Source of the DNA: Bacteroidales bacterium | Lineage (GTDB): Bacteria > Bacteroidota > Bacteroidia > Bacteroidales > UBA932 | DNA: 42,601 bases | Assembly: GCA_016284265.1 (NCBI GenBank) | Contig: JAEEOM010000068.1 | Span: 1-42,601, forward strand | Direction: 5' to 3' | Part shown: in pieces, positions 25,992-34,988 of the stretch | How positions within the stretch are numbered: position 1 is the stretch's first letter | Layout: every line of letters starts with the position of its first letter | Program-made: the position numbers and the translations under genes | The notes under the pieces: generated by a model | What the model was told of the DNA's origin: nothing | Database searches by the model: none | Seen by the model: the letters and a program-made list of their open reading frames with translations, nothing else

Positions 25992-26991
25992 GGTTGGGAT
26001 TGAATTTTCCTAAATGTTTATAAGCCATTTCTGTGGCAACACGGCCGCGCGGTGTCCGCTTGAGGAATCCTTCCTTGATCAGGAACGGTTCATACACTTC
26101 TTCCAAAGTGCCCACATCCTCACTGATCGCCGTGGCGATGGTCCCGGCACCGACCGGACCGCCATTGAACTTGTCAATAATGGTATTGAGAATCTTGTTG
26201 TCGATTGCATCGAGTCCTCGCGTATCGATATTGAGGGCATTGAGCGCAAAGCGGGCGATCGGCAGATCGATTGTGCCGTTTCCACGCACTTGTGCAAAAT
26301 CCCGCACGCGCCGCAGCAACGAATTGGCAATGCGCGGCGTACCCCGGCTCCGTAAAGCGATTTCACGGGCCGCCTCATCATGAATGCCGATATCCAGAAT
26401 ACCGGCACTGCGGCGGATGATATTGAACAGCACGTCCGCATCATAATACTCCAGGTGACACTGGATGCCGAATCGGGCACGGAGCGGCGCGGTCAGCAGA
26501 CCGCTGCGGGTTGTCGCACCGATCAGCGTGAAAGGATTCAGGGAGATCTGCACACTGCGGGCACCCGGTCCCTTATCAATCATGATGTCGATACGGTAAT
26601 CTTCCATGGCCGAATAGAGGTATTCCTCCACGATCGGACTGAGGCGGTGGATTTCGTCGATGAAAAGGACATCTCCCGCTTCCAGAGAAGTCAGCAAACC
26701 AGCCAGATCACCTGGTTTGTCGAGAATCGGACCCGACGTAATTTTCAGATTGACACCCAGCTCCTGGGCAACAATATGGGCAAGCGTCGTTTTTCCCAGG
26801 CCAGGAGGACCATGGAAAAGCACATGATCAAGTGCCTCTCCCCGCAATTGGGCAGCCTTGACGAACACCTTGAGGTTGTCAAGCACTTTGTCCTGTCCGG
26901 AGAACTGGTCGAAATTCTGCGGACGGATCACCTTGTCGAATTCACTTTCTTTATAGGAAAGCTCCGTACGGGGATTGAAGTCTTCTGCCAT
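25969..26991 (-). CDS. ruvB: Holliday junction branch migration helicase RuvB
   Basis: A 340-residue AAA+ motor that drives Holliday-junction branch migration with RuvA. Motifs: [16 protein letters not shown] at the N-terminus, Walker A GPPGLGKT (residues 61-68), Walker [12 protein letters not shown], sensor/arginine-finger region [18 protein letters not shown], and a winged-helix end ([35 protein letters not shown]). Length and motifs are fully typical. A -7 box (TATTTTTG, 27024-27017) lies 25 nt upstream of the ATG. The upstream gap holds the DnaA-box cluster described separately. Confidence 0.98.
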   Translation of the reverse strand: MAEDFNPRTELSYKESEFDKVIRPQNFDQFSGQDKVLDNLKVFVKAAQLRGEALDHVLFHGPPGLGKTTLAHIVAQELGVNLKITSGPILDKPGDLAGLLTSLEAGDVLFIDEIHRLSPIVEEYLYSAMEDYRIDIMIDKGPGARSVQISLNPFTLIGATTRSGLLTAPLRARFGIQCHLEYYDADVLFNIIRRSAGILDIGIHDEAAREIALRSRGTPRIANSLLRRVRDFAQVRGNGTIDLPIARFALNALNIDTRGLDAIDNKILNTIIDKFNGGPVGAGTIATAISEDVGTLEEVYEPFLIKEGFLKRTPRGRVATEMAYKHLGKFNPNHEKDLFS

Positions 26992-27016
26992 GTCGCCACG
27001 AACTTTGTCAACAACA

Positions 27017-27024
27017 CAAAAATA
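27017..27024 (-). promoter_or_regulatory. -7 box for ruvB
   Basis: TATTTTTG on the minus strand, 25 nt before the ruvB ATG, within the AT-rich part of the intergenic region. No -33 TTTG at the usual spacing. Confidence 0.45.
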
Positions 27025-27130
27025 ATAAATAAAATCTTAAAAAACTTTTTCCCGGTATTTCTTAGCCTGTGGAAACTGTTGAAAAAAACTGTGCGTTTTT
27101 TTATCAAGAACTTTTTCAACAGAAAACAAA

Positions 27131-27161
27131 CACCTGTTTCATCGAAATCGAGAAACAGGTG
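27131..27161. terminator. Terminator hairpin downstream of sdhB
   Basis: CACCTGTTTC (27131-27140) and GAAACAGGTG (27152-27161) form a perfect 10-bp stem. GTTTTTG follows on plus, and TTTGTTTTC follows on minus. It could end sdhAB transcripts about 130 bp after the sdhB stop. Confidence 0.65.
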
Positions 27162-27293
27162 CCGTTTTTGTGGATAAACCTCCAAAGAAGCGTTGTTGAA
27201 AGACGGGTTGTTAAGAAGCGTCGGATAAAACCGGTTGAAACGTTCTTTTATCAACAGTCTCCAAAATTACCAACAATCCCCGCCGGTTTTCAA

Positions 27294-28079
27294 CTAGTCT
27301 TTGAACTTTGCCTTGAGGAATTCCCGGTTCAGGCGGGCAATATGGCTCACCGTAATGTGTTTCGGGCATTCCATTTCGCAGGCGCGTGTGTTGGTGCAGG
27401 CACCGAAGCCCAGTTCATCCATCTTGGCTACCATGGCTTTAGCGCGGCGAGCGCCTTCAATCTTTCCTTGCGGAAGCAGTGCGAGCGAACTGACGCGGGC
27501 TGCTACGAACAACATGGCAGAACCGTTCTTGCAGGTAGCTGCACAGGCTCCACAACCTACACAGGATGCGGCATCCATGCTCTCGTCAGCATTTTTCTTC
27601 GGAATGGGGATGGCATTGGCATCGGGTACACCGCCGGTATTGACGCTGATGAAGCCGCCGGCCTGCAGGATCTTGTCATAGGCGCCACGGTCCACAACCA
27701 GGTCTTTGATCACCGGGAAACCGCGGCTGCGCCACGGCTCGATGGTGATGGTGCTGCCATCCTTGAATTTACGCATATAGAGCTGGCAGGTGGTGACGCC
27801 GCTCTCCGGACCGTGTGCACGGCCGTTGATGTAAAGCGAGCAGGCACCGCAGATACCTTCGCGGCAGTCGTGGTCGAACGACACAGGGCCGCTCTGCTTG
27901 CCATGGCAACCCGCATCGAAGGCAACCGGGTCGATTTTTTCACCGATCAGCTGCTCGTTGAGGATATCCATCATCTCCAGGAAAGAAGTGCCTTCCGAGA
28001 TGTCTTTCACCTGATAGGTCTCAAAGTGTCCTTTGCTTTTCGCGTCTCTTTGACGCCAAACTTTTAAAGTAAAATTCAT
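27294..28079 (-). CDS. sdhB: Succinate dehydrogenase/fumarate reductase iron-sulfur subunit
   Basis: A 261-residue electron-transfer subunit linking the flavoprotein to the quinone-reactive membrane anchor. The [2Fe-2S] ligands are in [20 protein letters not shown] and the later TTC. The [4Fe-4S]/[3Fe-4S] ligands are in [12 protein letters not shown] and [14 protein letters not shown]. In Bacteroidales the complex usually works as a fumarate reductase in anaerobic respiration to succinate. It follows sdhA by 19 bp. No gene for the cytochrome b anchor is found on either side. Confidence 0.96.
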   Translation of the reverse strand: MNFTLKVWRQRDAKSKGHFETYQVKDISEGTSFLEMMDILNEQLIGEKIDPVAFDAGCHGKQSGPVSFDHDCREGICGACSLYINGRAHGPESGVTTCQLYMRKFKDGSTITIEPWRSRGFPVIKDLVVDRGAYDKILQAGGFISVNTGGVPDANAIPIPKKNADESMDAASCVGCGACAATCKNGSAMLFVAARVSSLALLPQGKIEGARRAKAMVAKMDELGFGACTNTRACEMECPKHITVSHIARLNREFLKAKFKD

Positions 28080-28098
28080 ATCACTTCTTTCTTAAAGA

Positions 28099-30042
28099 TT
28101 AGTCTTTGTAGTTACGGGTCGCCACATGGGCAAATTCGAATTTGAGCGGTTCCTTGTGGAGTTCGGGGTTCTTGTCTTCACCCTTGTATTCCCAGGCGGC
28201 CACGTACATGTAGTTGACGTCGTCGCGCTTGGTCTCGCCTTCTTCGGTCTGCATTTCCTCGCGGAAGTGACCGCCGCAGGACTCGTTGCGGTTGAGGGCG
28301 TCGCGGGCCATCAGTTCTCCGATTTCGAGGAAGTCGGCCACGCGGAGGGCTTTCTCCAGTTCCTGGTTGAAAACACCCGTTTCACCGGCTACATAGACAT
28401 TGGACCAGAATTCTTTCTTCAGGTTCTGGATGAGTTCGATCGCTTTCTTCAGACCGGCTTCGTTGCGGGCCATGCCCACATATTCCCACATGATGTGTCC
28501 GAGTTCCTTGTGGAATGCATCGACGGTCTTCTTGCCCTTGATGTTCATCAACTTGTCGATCTTGGCCTGGACGGCCTTTTCGGCAGCTTCGAATTCCGGC
28601 GCGTTGGTGTCGGTCTTCGGTTCCTTGAACTTGCTGGCCAGGTAGTCACCGATCGTGTACGGCAGGATGAAATAACCGTCGGCCAGACCCTGCATCAGGG
28701 CCGAAGCACCGAGGCGGTTGCCGCCATGGTCGGAGAAGTTGGCTTCGCCGATGGCATAGAGACCCGGAATGGTGGTCATCAGGTTGTAGTCCACCCAGAG
28801 GCCGCCCATCGTGTAGTGGATGGCCGGATAGATCATCATCGGTTCGTCGTGCGGATCGACGTCGGTGATTTCCTTGTACATGTCGAAGAGGTTGCCGTAA
28901 CGGGCGTCCACCACTTCGCGTCCGAGACGTTTGATGGCGTCTTTGAAATCCAGGAATACGGCCTTGCCCGTGTTGTTCACGCCATAGCCGGCGTCGCAGC
29001 GCTCTTTGGCGGCGCGGGAAGCCACGTCGCGCGGGACGAGGTTACCGAAAGCCGGATAACGGCGCTCGAGGTAATAGTCGCGGTCTTCTTCCGGAATCTG
29101 AGAACCCTTGATCTTGCCTTCCTGCAGTTTCTTGGCATCTTCCAGTTTCTTGGGAACCCAGATGCGGCCGTCGTTGCGGAGCGACTCGGACATCAGGGTC
29201 AGTTTGGACTGTTGGTCACCATGGATGGGGATGCAGGTCGGGTGAATCTGCGCGAAGCAGGGATTGGCGAAGAAAGCACCTTTCTTGTAGCACTGCCAAG
29301 CGGCCGAACCGTTGGAGTTCATGGCGTTCGTGCTCAGGAAGTAGGTGTTGCCGTATCCACCGGAAGCCAGCACCACGGCGTGAGCGCCGAATCGCTCGAT
29401 CTTGCCATTGGTCAGGTTGCGGGCAATGATACCTTTGGCTTCCCCGTTGATGATCACCAGGTCAAGCATCTCGTGGCGCGGGTAAGATTTTACCTGGCCT
29501 TTGGAAACGGCACGGTTAAGGGCTGCATAGGCGCCGAGCAGCAGCTGCTGGCCGGTCTGACCACGGGCGTAGAAGGTACGCGATACCTGTGCGCCGCCGA
29601 ATGAACGGTTGTCGAGCAGTCCGCCATAATCGCGGGCAAAAGGAACGCCCTGTGCCACACACTGGTCGATGATGTTGTTGCTCACCTCCGCCAGGCGGTA
29701 CACATTGGCTTCCCGGCTGCGATAGTCACCGCCTTTGATGGTGTCGTAGAACAGACGGTAGATCGAGTCGTTGTCATTCTGGTAGTTCTTGGCGGCGTTG
29801 ATACCACCTTGTGCAGCAATGGAGTGGGCGCGACGCGGCGAGTCACTGATGCAGAAAACCTTGACGTTATAGCCCAGTTCTCCGAGCGACGCGGCGGCGG
29901 AGGCACCGCCCAGGCCGGTACCGATCACGATGATCTCCATCTTGCGTTTATTGGCAGGACTTACGACTTTGATGTCGGCTTTGTGCTTCGACCATTTCAG
30001 TTCGAGCGGTCCTTCCGGAACCTTAGAAATCAATTCAGTCAT
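28099..30042 (-). CDS. sdhA: Succinate dehydrogenase/fumarate reductase flavoprotein subunit
   Basis: A 647-residue flavoprotein carrying the fumarate/succinate active site. The FAD-binding start is [20 protein letters not shown] (residues 38-57). The covalent-FAD histidine is His73 in [17 protein letters not shown]. Other visible blocks are [29 protein letters not shown], the substrate-site HPTCIP, and the C-terminal [19 protein letters not shown]. It matches the Bacteroides type, where sdhC normally precedes it; here only a 106-bp AT-rich gap separates it from a divergent lipoprotein gene. Confidence 0.97.
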   Translation of the reverse strand: MTELISKVPEGPLELKWSKHKADIKVVSPANKRKMEIIVIGTGLGGASAAASLGELGYNVKVFCISDSPRRAHSIAAQGGINAAKNYQNDNDSIYRLFYDTIKGGDYRSREANVYRLAEVSNNIIDQCVAQGVPFARDYGGLLDNRSFGGAQVSRTFYARGQTGQQLLLGAYAALNRAVSKGQVKSYPRHEMLDLVIINGEAKGIIARNLTNGKIERFGAHAVVLASGGYGNTYFLSTNAMNSNGSAAWQCYKKGAFFANPCFAQIHPTCIPIHGDQQSKLTLMSESLRNDGRIWVPKKLEDAKKLQEGKIKGSQIPEEDRDYYLERRYPAFGNLVPRDVASRAAKERCDAGYGVNNTGKAVFLDFKDAIKRLGREVVDARYGNLFDMYKEITDVDPHDEPMMIYPAIHYTMGGLWVDYNLMTTIPGLYAIGEANFSDHGGNRLGASALMQGLADGYFILPYTIGDYLASKFKEPKTDTNAPEFEAAEKAVQAKIDKLMNIKGKKTVDAFHKELGHIMWEYVGMARNEAGLKKAIELIQNLKKEFWSNVYVAGETGVFNQELEKALRVADFLEIGELMARDALNRNESCGGHFREEMQTEEGETKRDDVNYMYVAAWEYKGEDKNPELHKEPLKFEFAHVATRNYKD

Positions 30043-30148
30043 ATATGATTAAATATTTAAGTGTTTCAAAAACATACAAATGTCGTAAAAATCGAAGAAT
30101 TTTGCAATTATTTGTATCTTTACTGACAAATTTTTAAAAGGACTGGTC

Positions 30149-30700
30149 ATGAAGATTCTGCAACAACTCCTTTTTTGTGTGCTGGCCGCCCTGATTGTCG
30201 CTTCCTGCGGCACTGCCTTCCAGGAAAACCGCCAGCGGCGGGCTGCCGAAAAAGCGGCGGAACAGGCCGCCATCCTCCATGCCATTGAAACGGCTGATTT
30301 CATTCTTGAAGTGAACCAGATCATTCCCCGGGGCTTTCCTTCCCGCCATTCCTTGGGAGAATATCAGCTGCGGTTGGATGGAAATGTCGTGACAACGCGG
30401 CTCCCTTTCATCGGCGTGTCGTATGAGGCTCCGGCGTACGGCAACAACGACGATCTTTCCATTGTCTTCGAAAAGGAAAAAGTGGAAGTTTACCGCGATT
30501 TTTCAAAAGCAGCCTCCAAAGGAGAATATCTTTTCCGGTTCAAGGGCGGGAAAGGCAGTCGTCCCTGGACGGTGACCCTCTCCGTTTTTGACAGCGGTTC
30601 GGCAACGATCTATTGTGCCAATACCGGTTCCCGGTTCATGACTTATTTTGCCAATCTGGTAATTCCTGTGAAAGATGAGAATCAAGCAGATCATCATTAG
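30149..30700 (+). CDS. DUF4251-like lipoprotein
   Basis: A 183-residue lipoprotein: signal peptide MKILQQLLFCVLAALIVASC with Cys20 as the lipid-modified residue. A short charged helix (ENRQRRAAEKAAEQAAILHAIE) then leads into a beta-rich domain (FILEVNQIIPRG...YQLRLDGNVVTTRLPFIGVSYEAPAYGNNDDLSIVF). The pattern of an Arg/Ala helix, a PRG segment and a Leu-Pro-Phe-x-Gly strand matches what I recall of DUF4251, a Bacteroidales family of unknown function. The end overlaps the start of the hexosaminidase gene by 26 bp, so they are probably cotranscribed. A weak -7-like TATCTTTA lies at 30115-30122. Confidence 0.78.
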   Translation: MKILQQLLFCVLAALIVASCGTAFQENRQRRAAEKAAEQAAILHAIETADFILEVNQIIPRGFPSRHSLGEYQLRLDGNVVTTRLPFIGVSYEAPAYGNNDDLSIVFEKEKVEVYRDFSKAASKGEYLFRFKGGKGSRPWTVTLSVFDSGSATIYCANTGSRFMTYFANLVIPVKDENQADHH

Positions 30701-32909
30701 TCTCGGAGTGATGGCAGTCACTTTCCTCGCGACCTTGGCTCCCCTGCCGGTGGCGGCGCAAAACTTCGATTTCGTACCGCAGCCTTCCTGGGTTCAGTAC
30801 GGCGATTCCCTGTTCGTCGGCAATTATGTGCTTGACAAGAATGTCATCATTACGGGCGGCGACGAATTCAATGTCCGCTATTTGAAAGAACATATTGCCC
30901 GCGTCATCGATTTTTCCGGAGACAGTTGGAAAGCGACATCGCCTTCCCGCATCGAATTCGTACGCACCAAATCGTTCTCAGAAGAAGGATATGCCATCCA
31001 GGTGGCCGGTGCACGGATTCTGATTACAGCTACGACGCGTGCCGGCGAGTTCTACGCCATCCAGACGCTGTTGCAGATGCTTCCACCACAGGTTTACCGG
31101 CCCGTAACCGGCCCTGATACGCAGCTTCTCCGGCAATGGGAGATTCCTTGTGTGCAGATCGTTGATTCACCGCGGTTTCCCTGGCGTGGCAGCATGCTCG
31201 ACGTATCACGTACTTTTTTTGACAAAGAATATATCCTGCGTCATCTCGACTGGCTGGCTTACCACAAGATCAACAAGTTCCATTGGCATCTGACCGACGA
31301 CAACGGCTGGCGTGTCGAAATCAAGAAATATCCGCTGTTGACCCAGGTCGGGGCTTGGCGCGGACGCGACGAAGCACTTTCCCCCGCGTTCAATTCGGGC
31401 AAAGACCGGTATGGCGGCTTTTACACCCAGGAAGATTTGCGGGAGATCGTGCAGTATGCCGCCGACCGTTGCATCGAGATCATTCCGGAAATCGACTTGC
31501 CCGGTCATTCCAAGGCGCTGGCGGTGTCCTATCCCGAAGTAGTCTGCCGCCACGAAGCAGAGGTCAAGAGTGTTCAGGGCGAATTACACAACGTGCTCTG
31601 CATCGGTCGCGAAAAGAACTATGTGATGCTGGAAAACATCATCAAAGAACTAGCTGCCATTTTCCCTTCCAAATATTTCCATGTCGGCGTGGAAGAGGTG
31701 GCGACCGATTCCTGGAAGCATTGCCCCGAATGCCAGAAACTGATGAAGAAGCTGGGTTATACCGAGGAGGCGCAGTTGCTGGGTTATTTCACGGAGCGGA
31801 TGGAAAAGATTCTGGCCAAATATGGCAAGACCATGGAAGGGTGGGAAGACATTGTTGCCACGGGCGACAAACTGTCACGCAACGACCTTGTGTTGGTTTG
31901 GCATGACCAGAAGGTGCTTCAGCAAGCCATTGACGCGGGCTTTCCGGCCGTGACACAAAACTGTTACTATTGTTATCTCGACATGAAGCATACGCGGGCT
32001 GAGCGAGGTCATACCTGGGCTTCGTTGATCGATGTCGAGAAACTCTATTCATTCGATCCCCTGCAAGGCCTCGAATTGACCCCGGAGAAAGAACGGCTTG
32101 TCCAGGGTCTCCAGGGGGGACTTTGGACGGAACTGATGTTCTTTCCTCCTCATTTTTCAGAGTACCAGCTTTTTCCTCGGTTGTGCGCCCTGGCTGAAGT
32201 GGGCTGGACGCCACAAGTGCTGCGGAACTATGCTGATTTCGACAATCGTCTGGAACGCAAGCATTTCGAACGCCTTTGGAATATGGGTATCCACTTCAGG
32301 ATCCCGGCTCCCGAAGTTGACGCACGGGGTAATGTACGGAGCCCCTACCCATCCATGGTCGTCCGTTACACGTTTGACGGCAGTGAACCGACCCTCAGTT
32401 CTCCGGTGGTGACGGGTCCCGTGGTGACCGATCATCCCGAAAAGTTGCGTTTCGCCACCTTCTTCGCCGATCATAAAAGCATGACGGTGGAGGTGCCGGG
32501 CGTTCGTCATTACCTGACGCCAACTGTCCATGTGGAGAGTTCGATGACCGCCAACCCGCATTATCCCCTGTCCAATCTGGAACAATACGATGTCAGGCGT
32601 TATATGCGGACGGCCGCCCCGCCCCGCCCAGGAGATTATGTGCTCTTTACCTTCGAGGAGCCGCTTCTGTGCAAACAGCTTACCGTCCAGACGGCAGATC
32701 CGGTAAACGAGTTTTATGGGATCACGGAAGGGCATGTAGAGATACTTTATGAGGGAAAGGAGAAGTTTGTCTGGTCGTCCCAAGGCTTTGACATGTACAA
32801 TCGGGTCGTCCTTTTTCCCGGGGACAGGAGGATCAAGGCCGTCAAAATTGTCGTCACGGGGACCGGTGAAGACAAAGCTGTCTCTATTCAACCATTGATC
32901 ATCGAATAA
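30675..32909 (+). CDS. GH20 beta-N-acetylhexosaminidase
   Basis: A 744-residue secreted glycoside hydrolase that should remove terminal GlcNAc/GalNAc from glycans. Signal peptide ends near PVAAQ. An N-terminal GH20b-like domain (30-160) precedes the TIM barrel, with RGSMLDVSRTFFDKEYILRH, FHWHLTDDNGWRVEIKKYP and PEIDLPGHSKA all typical. The catalytic motif is unusual: where relatives read HxGGDE, this protein has HVGVEE (residues 336-341), so the polarising Asp is Glu340 and a Gly is Val339, with Glu341 as acid. C-terminal domains (about 545-744) include a chitobiase-type region (YTFDGSEPTLSSP) and a discoidin-like end. The start at 30675 overlaps the previous gene; ATG 30711 is an alternative. 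Confidence 0.92.
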   Translation: MRIKQIIISLGVMAVTFLATLAPLPVAAQNFDFVPQPSWVQYGDSLFVGNYVLDKNVIITGGDEFNVRYLKEHIARVIDFSGDSWKATSPSRIEFVRTKSFSEEGYAIQVAGARILITATTRAGEFYAIQTLLQMLPPQVYRPVTGPDTQLLRQWEIPCVQIVDSPRFPWRGSMLDVSRTFFDKEYILRHLDWLAYHKINKFHWHLTDDNGWRVEIKKYPLLTQVGAWRGRDEALSPAFNSGKDRYGGFYTQEDLREIVQYAADRCIEIIPEIDLPGHSKALAVSYPEVVCRHEAEVKSVQGELHNVLCIGREKNYVMLENIIKELAAIFPSKYFHVGVEEVATDSWKHCPECQKLMKKLGYTEEAQLLGYFTERMEKILAKYGKTMEGWEDIVATGDKLSRNDLVLVWHDQKVLQQAIDAGFPAVTQNCYYCYLDMKHTRAERGHTWASLIDVEKLYSFDPLQGLELTPEKERLVQGLQGGLWTELMFFPPHFSEYQLFPRLCALAEVGWTPQVLRNYADFDNRLERKHFERLWNMGIHFRIPAPEVDARGNVRSPYPSMVVRYTFDGSEPTLSSPVVTGPVVTDHPEKLRFATFFADHKSMTVEVPGVRHYLTPTVHVESSMTANPHYPLSNLEQYDVRRYMRTAAPPRPGDYVLFTFEEPLLCKQLTVQTADPVNEFYGITEGHVEILYEGKEKFVWSSQGFDMYNRVVLFPGDRRIKAVKIVVTGTGEDKAVSIQPLIIE

Positions 32910-32911
32910 CC

Positions 32912-32939
32912 AGATGCCCGGTCTTTGCCGGGCCTGACG
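32912..32939 (+). repeat. Dispersed palindromic repeat, copy 2
   Basis: Begins AGATGCCCGGTC and ends GCCGGGCCTGACG. Stem GCCCGG (32916-32921) with CCGGGC (32928-32933). It starts 2 bp after the hexosaminidase stop and may also act as a 3' hairpin. Confidence 0.7.
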
Positions 32940-32947
32940 TCAATACT

Positions 32948-33802
32948 ATGGAATTCTTTACTCTTTCCGCAGGCGTTTCCGTCCATGTCTGGGACACGCG
33001 CGATGAAATCCCTGCCCCGGCCGGCTCCGATCGGGAATCTCGTCCTTGTCTGGTGCTGCTCCATGGCTACCTCGAGACCATGTACATCTATAATGAATTT
33101 GTCGAAGCGCTCAAGAACCGCTATCGCTTGATTGTGATTGACCTTCCCGGCCACGGCCTGACCGATTCTGCACCGGCCGACGACACCGGCCGACGCGTCA
33201 ATACCATGGAATTCGGCGCGCAGGTCATAGATGGAGTGCTTGATAAATGCGGTGTGCAGAAAGCCTTTCTGGCCGGACATTCCATGGGAGGCTACATCAC
33301 GCTGCAAGCTTTGCGGAGCATTCCTGAAAGGCTGGAAGGAGCCATCCTGCTTCACTCCCATCCCCTACCCGACGCTCCCGAAAAAGCGAAAGATCGCGAA
33401 CGCGAAAAGGCCCTGATCGAAGCCGGAAAGCTTCACATCATTGCAGCCGCTTCCATTCCCAAGATGTACAACGAAGAGAACCTGCGCGCTTGTGACGAAA
33501 AGATCCGGGAGACGGTTGAACTATGTGAAACGCATGATCCTGAGGGAATTATCAACAGCATCGAGGGGCTCCGGACGCGACCCGACCAACAGGAAGTCAT
33601 GCTTCATCCGCCCGTTCCTCTTCTGCTCATCTACGGTGACCACGACAACTTCCTGCCACTGGAAACCGTCGCCCAGTTCAAGACGCAGTTCCCCGCTGTC
33701 CGCTACCAACTGATTCCCGATACCGGTCATAATTCTTTCATCGAGCGTCCCGACGCCACTCTTGCTGCCGTCACCCAGTTTATCGACGCGCAGGTTCGAT
33801 AA
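32948..33802 (+). CDS. Alpha/beta hydrolase
   Basis: A 284-residue alpha/beta-hydrolase-fold protein with no signal peptide. The nucleophile elbow is GHSMGG (residues 110-115, Ser112), the oxyanion region LVLLHGYLE near residue 37, the acid probably Asp231 or Asp233 in YGDHDNFLP, and the base His261 in DTGHNSF. A helical cap lies between residues 140 and 205. The substrate is unknown. It follows the hexosaminidase by 38 bp with a palindromic repeat between, and its 3' end overlaps the convergent peptidase gene by 23 bp. Confidence 0.9.
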   Translation: MEFFTLSAGVSVHVWDTRDEIPAPAGSDRESRPCLVLLHGYLETMYIYNEFVEALKNRYRLIVIDLPGHGLTDSAPADDTGRRVNTMEFGAQVIDGVLDKCGVQKAFLAGHSMGGYITLQALRSIPERLEGAILLHSHPLPDAPEKAKDREREKALIEAGKLHIIAAASIPKMYNEENLRACDEKIRETVELCETHDPEGIINSIEGLRTRPDQQEVMLHPPVPLLLIYGDHDNFLPLETVAQFKTQFPAVRYQLIPDTGHNSFIERPDATLAAVTQFIDAQVR

Positions 33803-34943
33803 TCGGCTGACGCATGATTTGCAGGACGGCGTCAATGGGAAGCGCCGGAACGAAGAGACCACCGCGGCCTTTCGTGTCAGTTGCCATGAACAATGAGTTC
33901 CAGAGGGCTTCTGCTGTCGCCTCGATGGTCGCTTCGAACAAGGGACTCATATCGTCATTATGAAGCAGGGTCGGATAATAGCGTTCCGTGCTTTCGTCAA
34001 TCAGGTTCTCAGCGTTGACACTCACGGCAATCACATAGTCGCCGCTGCCGTTGGAGGCGATACCGCCTGTTTTGGCGAGTCCCAACATCGCCCGTTTGGC
34101 CAGCCGTTCCAGGTTGCGTGCGTCTAGCGGAGCATCGGTAAAGACCACCATCATGCAGGAACCGTCGGGATTCATCAGATAGTCCGGATTCTCCACACTT
34201 TTCTTGAAACTGTACTGGCCCAGCCGCTGACCGACAGGAACACCGTCAATCTCGAGGATGCCGCCATAGTTGCTTTGAACCAATACACCGACGGTGTATC
34301 CACCCAAGTCGGCTGGCAATACACGGGACGAAGTTCCGATACCGCCTTTCCATCCGAAACAAATGGTCCCGGTTCCGGCACCCACGCAGCCTTCTTCCAC
34401 CGGGCCGCCTTTGGCACTCAGAATCGCTTTGACTACGTCGTCGGCCTTGACGTGACGGCCGCGGATGTCGTTGAGCTGCCCGTCGTTGGTCTCTCCGACG
34501 ACAGCATTGACGCTGCGGACATTCTCATTGCCAACCTGGTTCAGGGTATAGGACAATACGCCTTCAATGCCTTGTGCCACAGAGAGTGTGTTCGTCAGCA
34601 CGATCGGTGTTTCAATGTTGCCCAGTTCGCGGACTTGCGTCACGCCGGCCAGTTTGCCAAAGCCGTTGCCGACATAGATGGCGGCTGGACATTTCTTGCG
34701 GAAAAGATTGCCGTCATGCGGCACGATGGCCGTTACGCCCGTCCGGATATCGTCCCCTTCAACGATTGTAACCTGGCCGACTCTGACTCCCGGCACATCG
34801 GTAATCGCATTGTAGGTACCCGGTTTGAAAACGCCCGGCATGATCCCGAAATCACGGATACGGCCTCGCTGGGAGGACTGGGAAAAAGCCGTAAGACACA
34901 CGGTCAGCAGCAGGACGGAAGCGAAGAATCTTTTCATACACAT
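33780..34943 (-). CDS. P1 family (DmpA/S58) aminopeptidase
   Basis: A 387-residue protein of the DmpA/L-aminopeptidase family of self-processing Ntn-type hydrolases. Signal peptide MCMKRFFASVLLLTVCLTAFSQ suggests export. Visible family blocks: RIRDFGIMPGVFKPGTYNAITDVPGVRVGQVTI, VGNGFGKLAGVTQVRELGNIETPIVLTNT, EEGCVGAGTGTICFGWKGGIGTSSR (the Ser in GGIGTSSR is the likely processing site and nucleophile) and ASNGSGDYVIAVS. MKRFF at 34937 is an alternative start. A divergent -7 box (TATATTTG) lies 11 nt upstream. It converges with the alpha/beta hydrolase, sharing 23 bp of coding sequence on opposite strands. Confidence 0.92.
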   Translation of the reverse strand: MCMKRFFASVLLLTVCLTAFSQSSQRGRIRDFGIMPGVFKPGTYNAITDVPGVRVGQVTIVEGDDIRTGVTAIVPHDGNLFRKKCPAAIYVGNGFGKLAGVTQVRELGNIETPIVLTNTLSVAQGIEGVLSYTLNQVGNENVRSVNAVVGETNDGQLNDIRGRHVKADDVVKAILSAKGGPVEEGCVGAGTGTICFGWKGGIGTSSRVLPADLGGYTVGVLVQSNYGGILEIDGVPVGQRLGQYSFKKSVENPDYLMNPDGSCMMVVFTDAPLDARNLERLAKRAMLGLAKTGGIASNGSGDYVIAVSVNAENLIDESTERYYPTLLHNDDMSPLFEATIEATAEALWNSLFMATDTKGRGGLFVPALPIDAVLQIMRQPIIEPARR

Positions 34944-34953
34944 AGATTTTTTA

Positions 34954-34961
34954 CAAATATA
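34954..34961 (-). promoter_or_regulatory. -7 box for the P1 peptidase
   Basis: TATATTTG on the minus strand, 10 nt before the ATG at 34943. It lies back to back with the hflX -7 box 4 bp away. Confidence 0.5.
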
Positions 34962-34965
34962 ATTG

Positions 34966-34973
34966 TATTTTTG
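34966..34973 (+). promoter_or_regulatory. -7 box for hflX
   Basis: TATTTTTG on the plus strand, 15 nt before the hflX ATG at 34989. It overlaps the territory of the divergent peptidase promoter, so the two probably compete. Confidence 0.5.
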
Positions 34974-34988
34974 CTTTTGTGTTTAATT

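Larger units (their letters stand above)
27013..27295. other. Candidate replication origin (DnaA-box cluster)
   Basis: The ruvB-sdhB gap begins with an AT-rich stretch (27013-27058) and then carries many 9-mers close to TTATCCACA: TGTGGAAAC 27068-27076, TGTTGAAAA 27077-27085, TTATCAAGA 27101-27109, TTTTCAACA 27113-27121, perfect TGTGGATAA 27169-27177, TGTTGAAAG 27194-27202, GTCGGATAA 27220-27228, GGTTGAAAC 27233-27241, TTATCAACA 27248-27256 and TTTTCAACT 27287-27295. Such a cluster beside an AT-rich element is the usual form of oriC. dnaA is not adjacent. Confidence 0.5.

Noticed and set aside
26928-27254. 108-codon minus-strand frame upstream of ruvB
   Set aside because: TTG start, overlaps ruvB start and the DnaA-box cluster, Phe/Lys-rich translation typical of AT-rich non-coding DNA.
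28126-29604. 492-codon plus-strand frame opposite sdhA
   Set aside because: sdhA is unmistakable on the minus strand; the antisense product has no recognisable feature.
34275-34988. N-terminal extension of hflX by 238 codons
   Set aside because: The extension is antisense to the P1 peptidase gene; the ATG at 34989 gives the normal family length and follows a -7 box.
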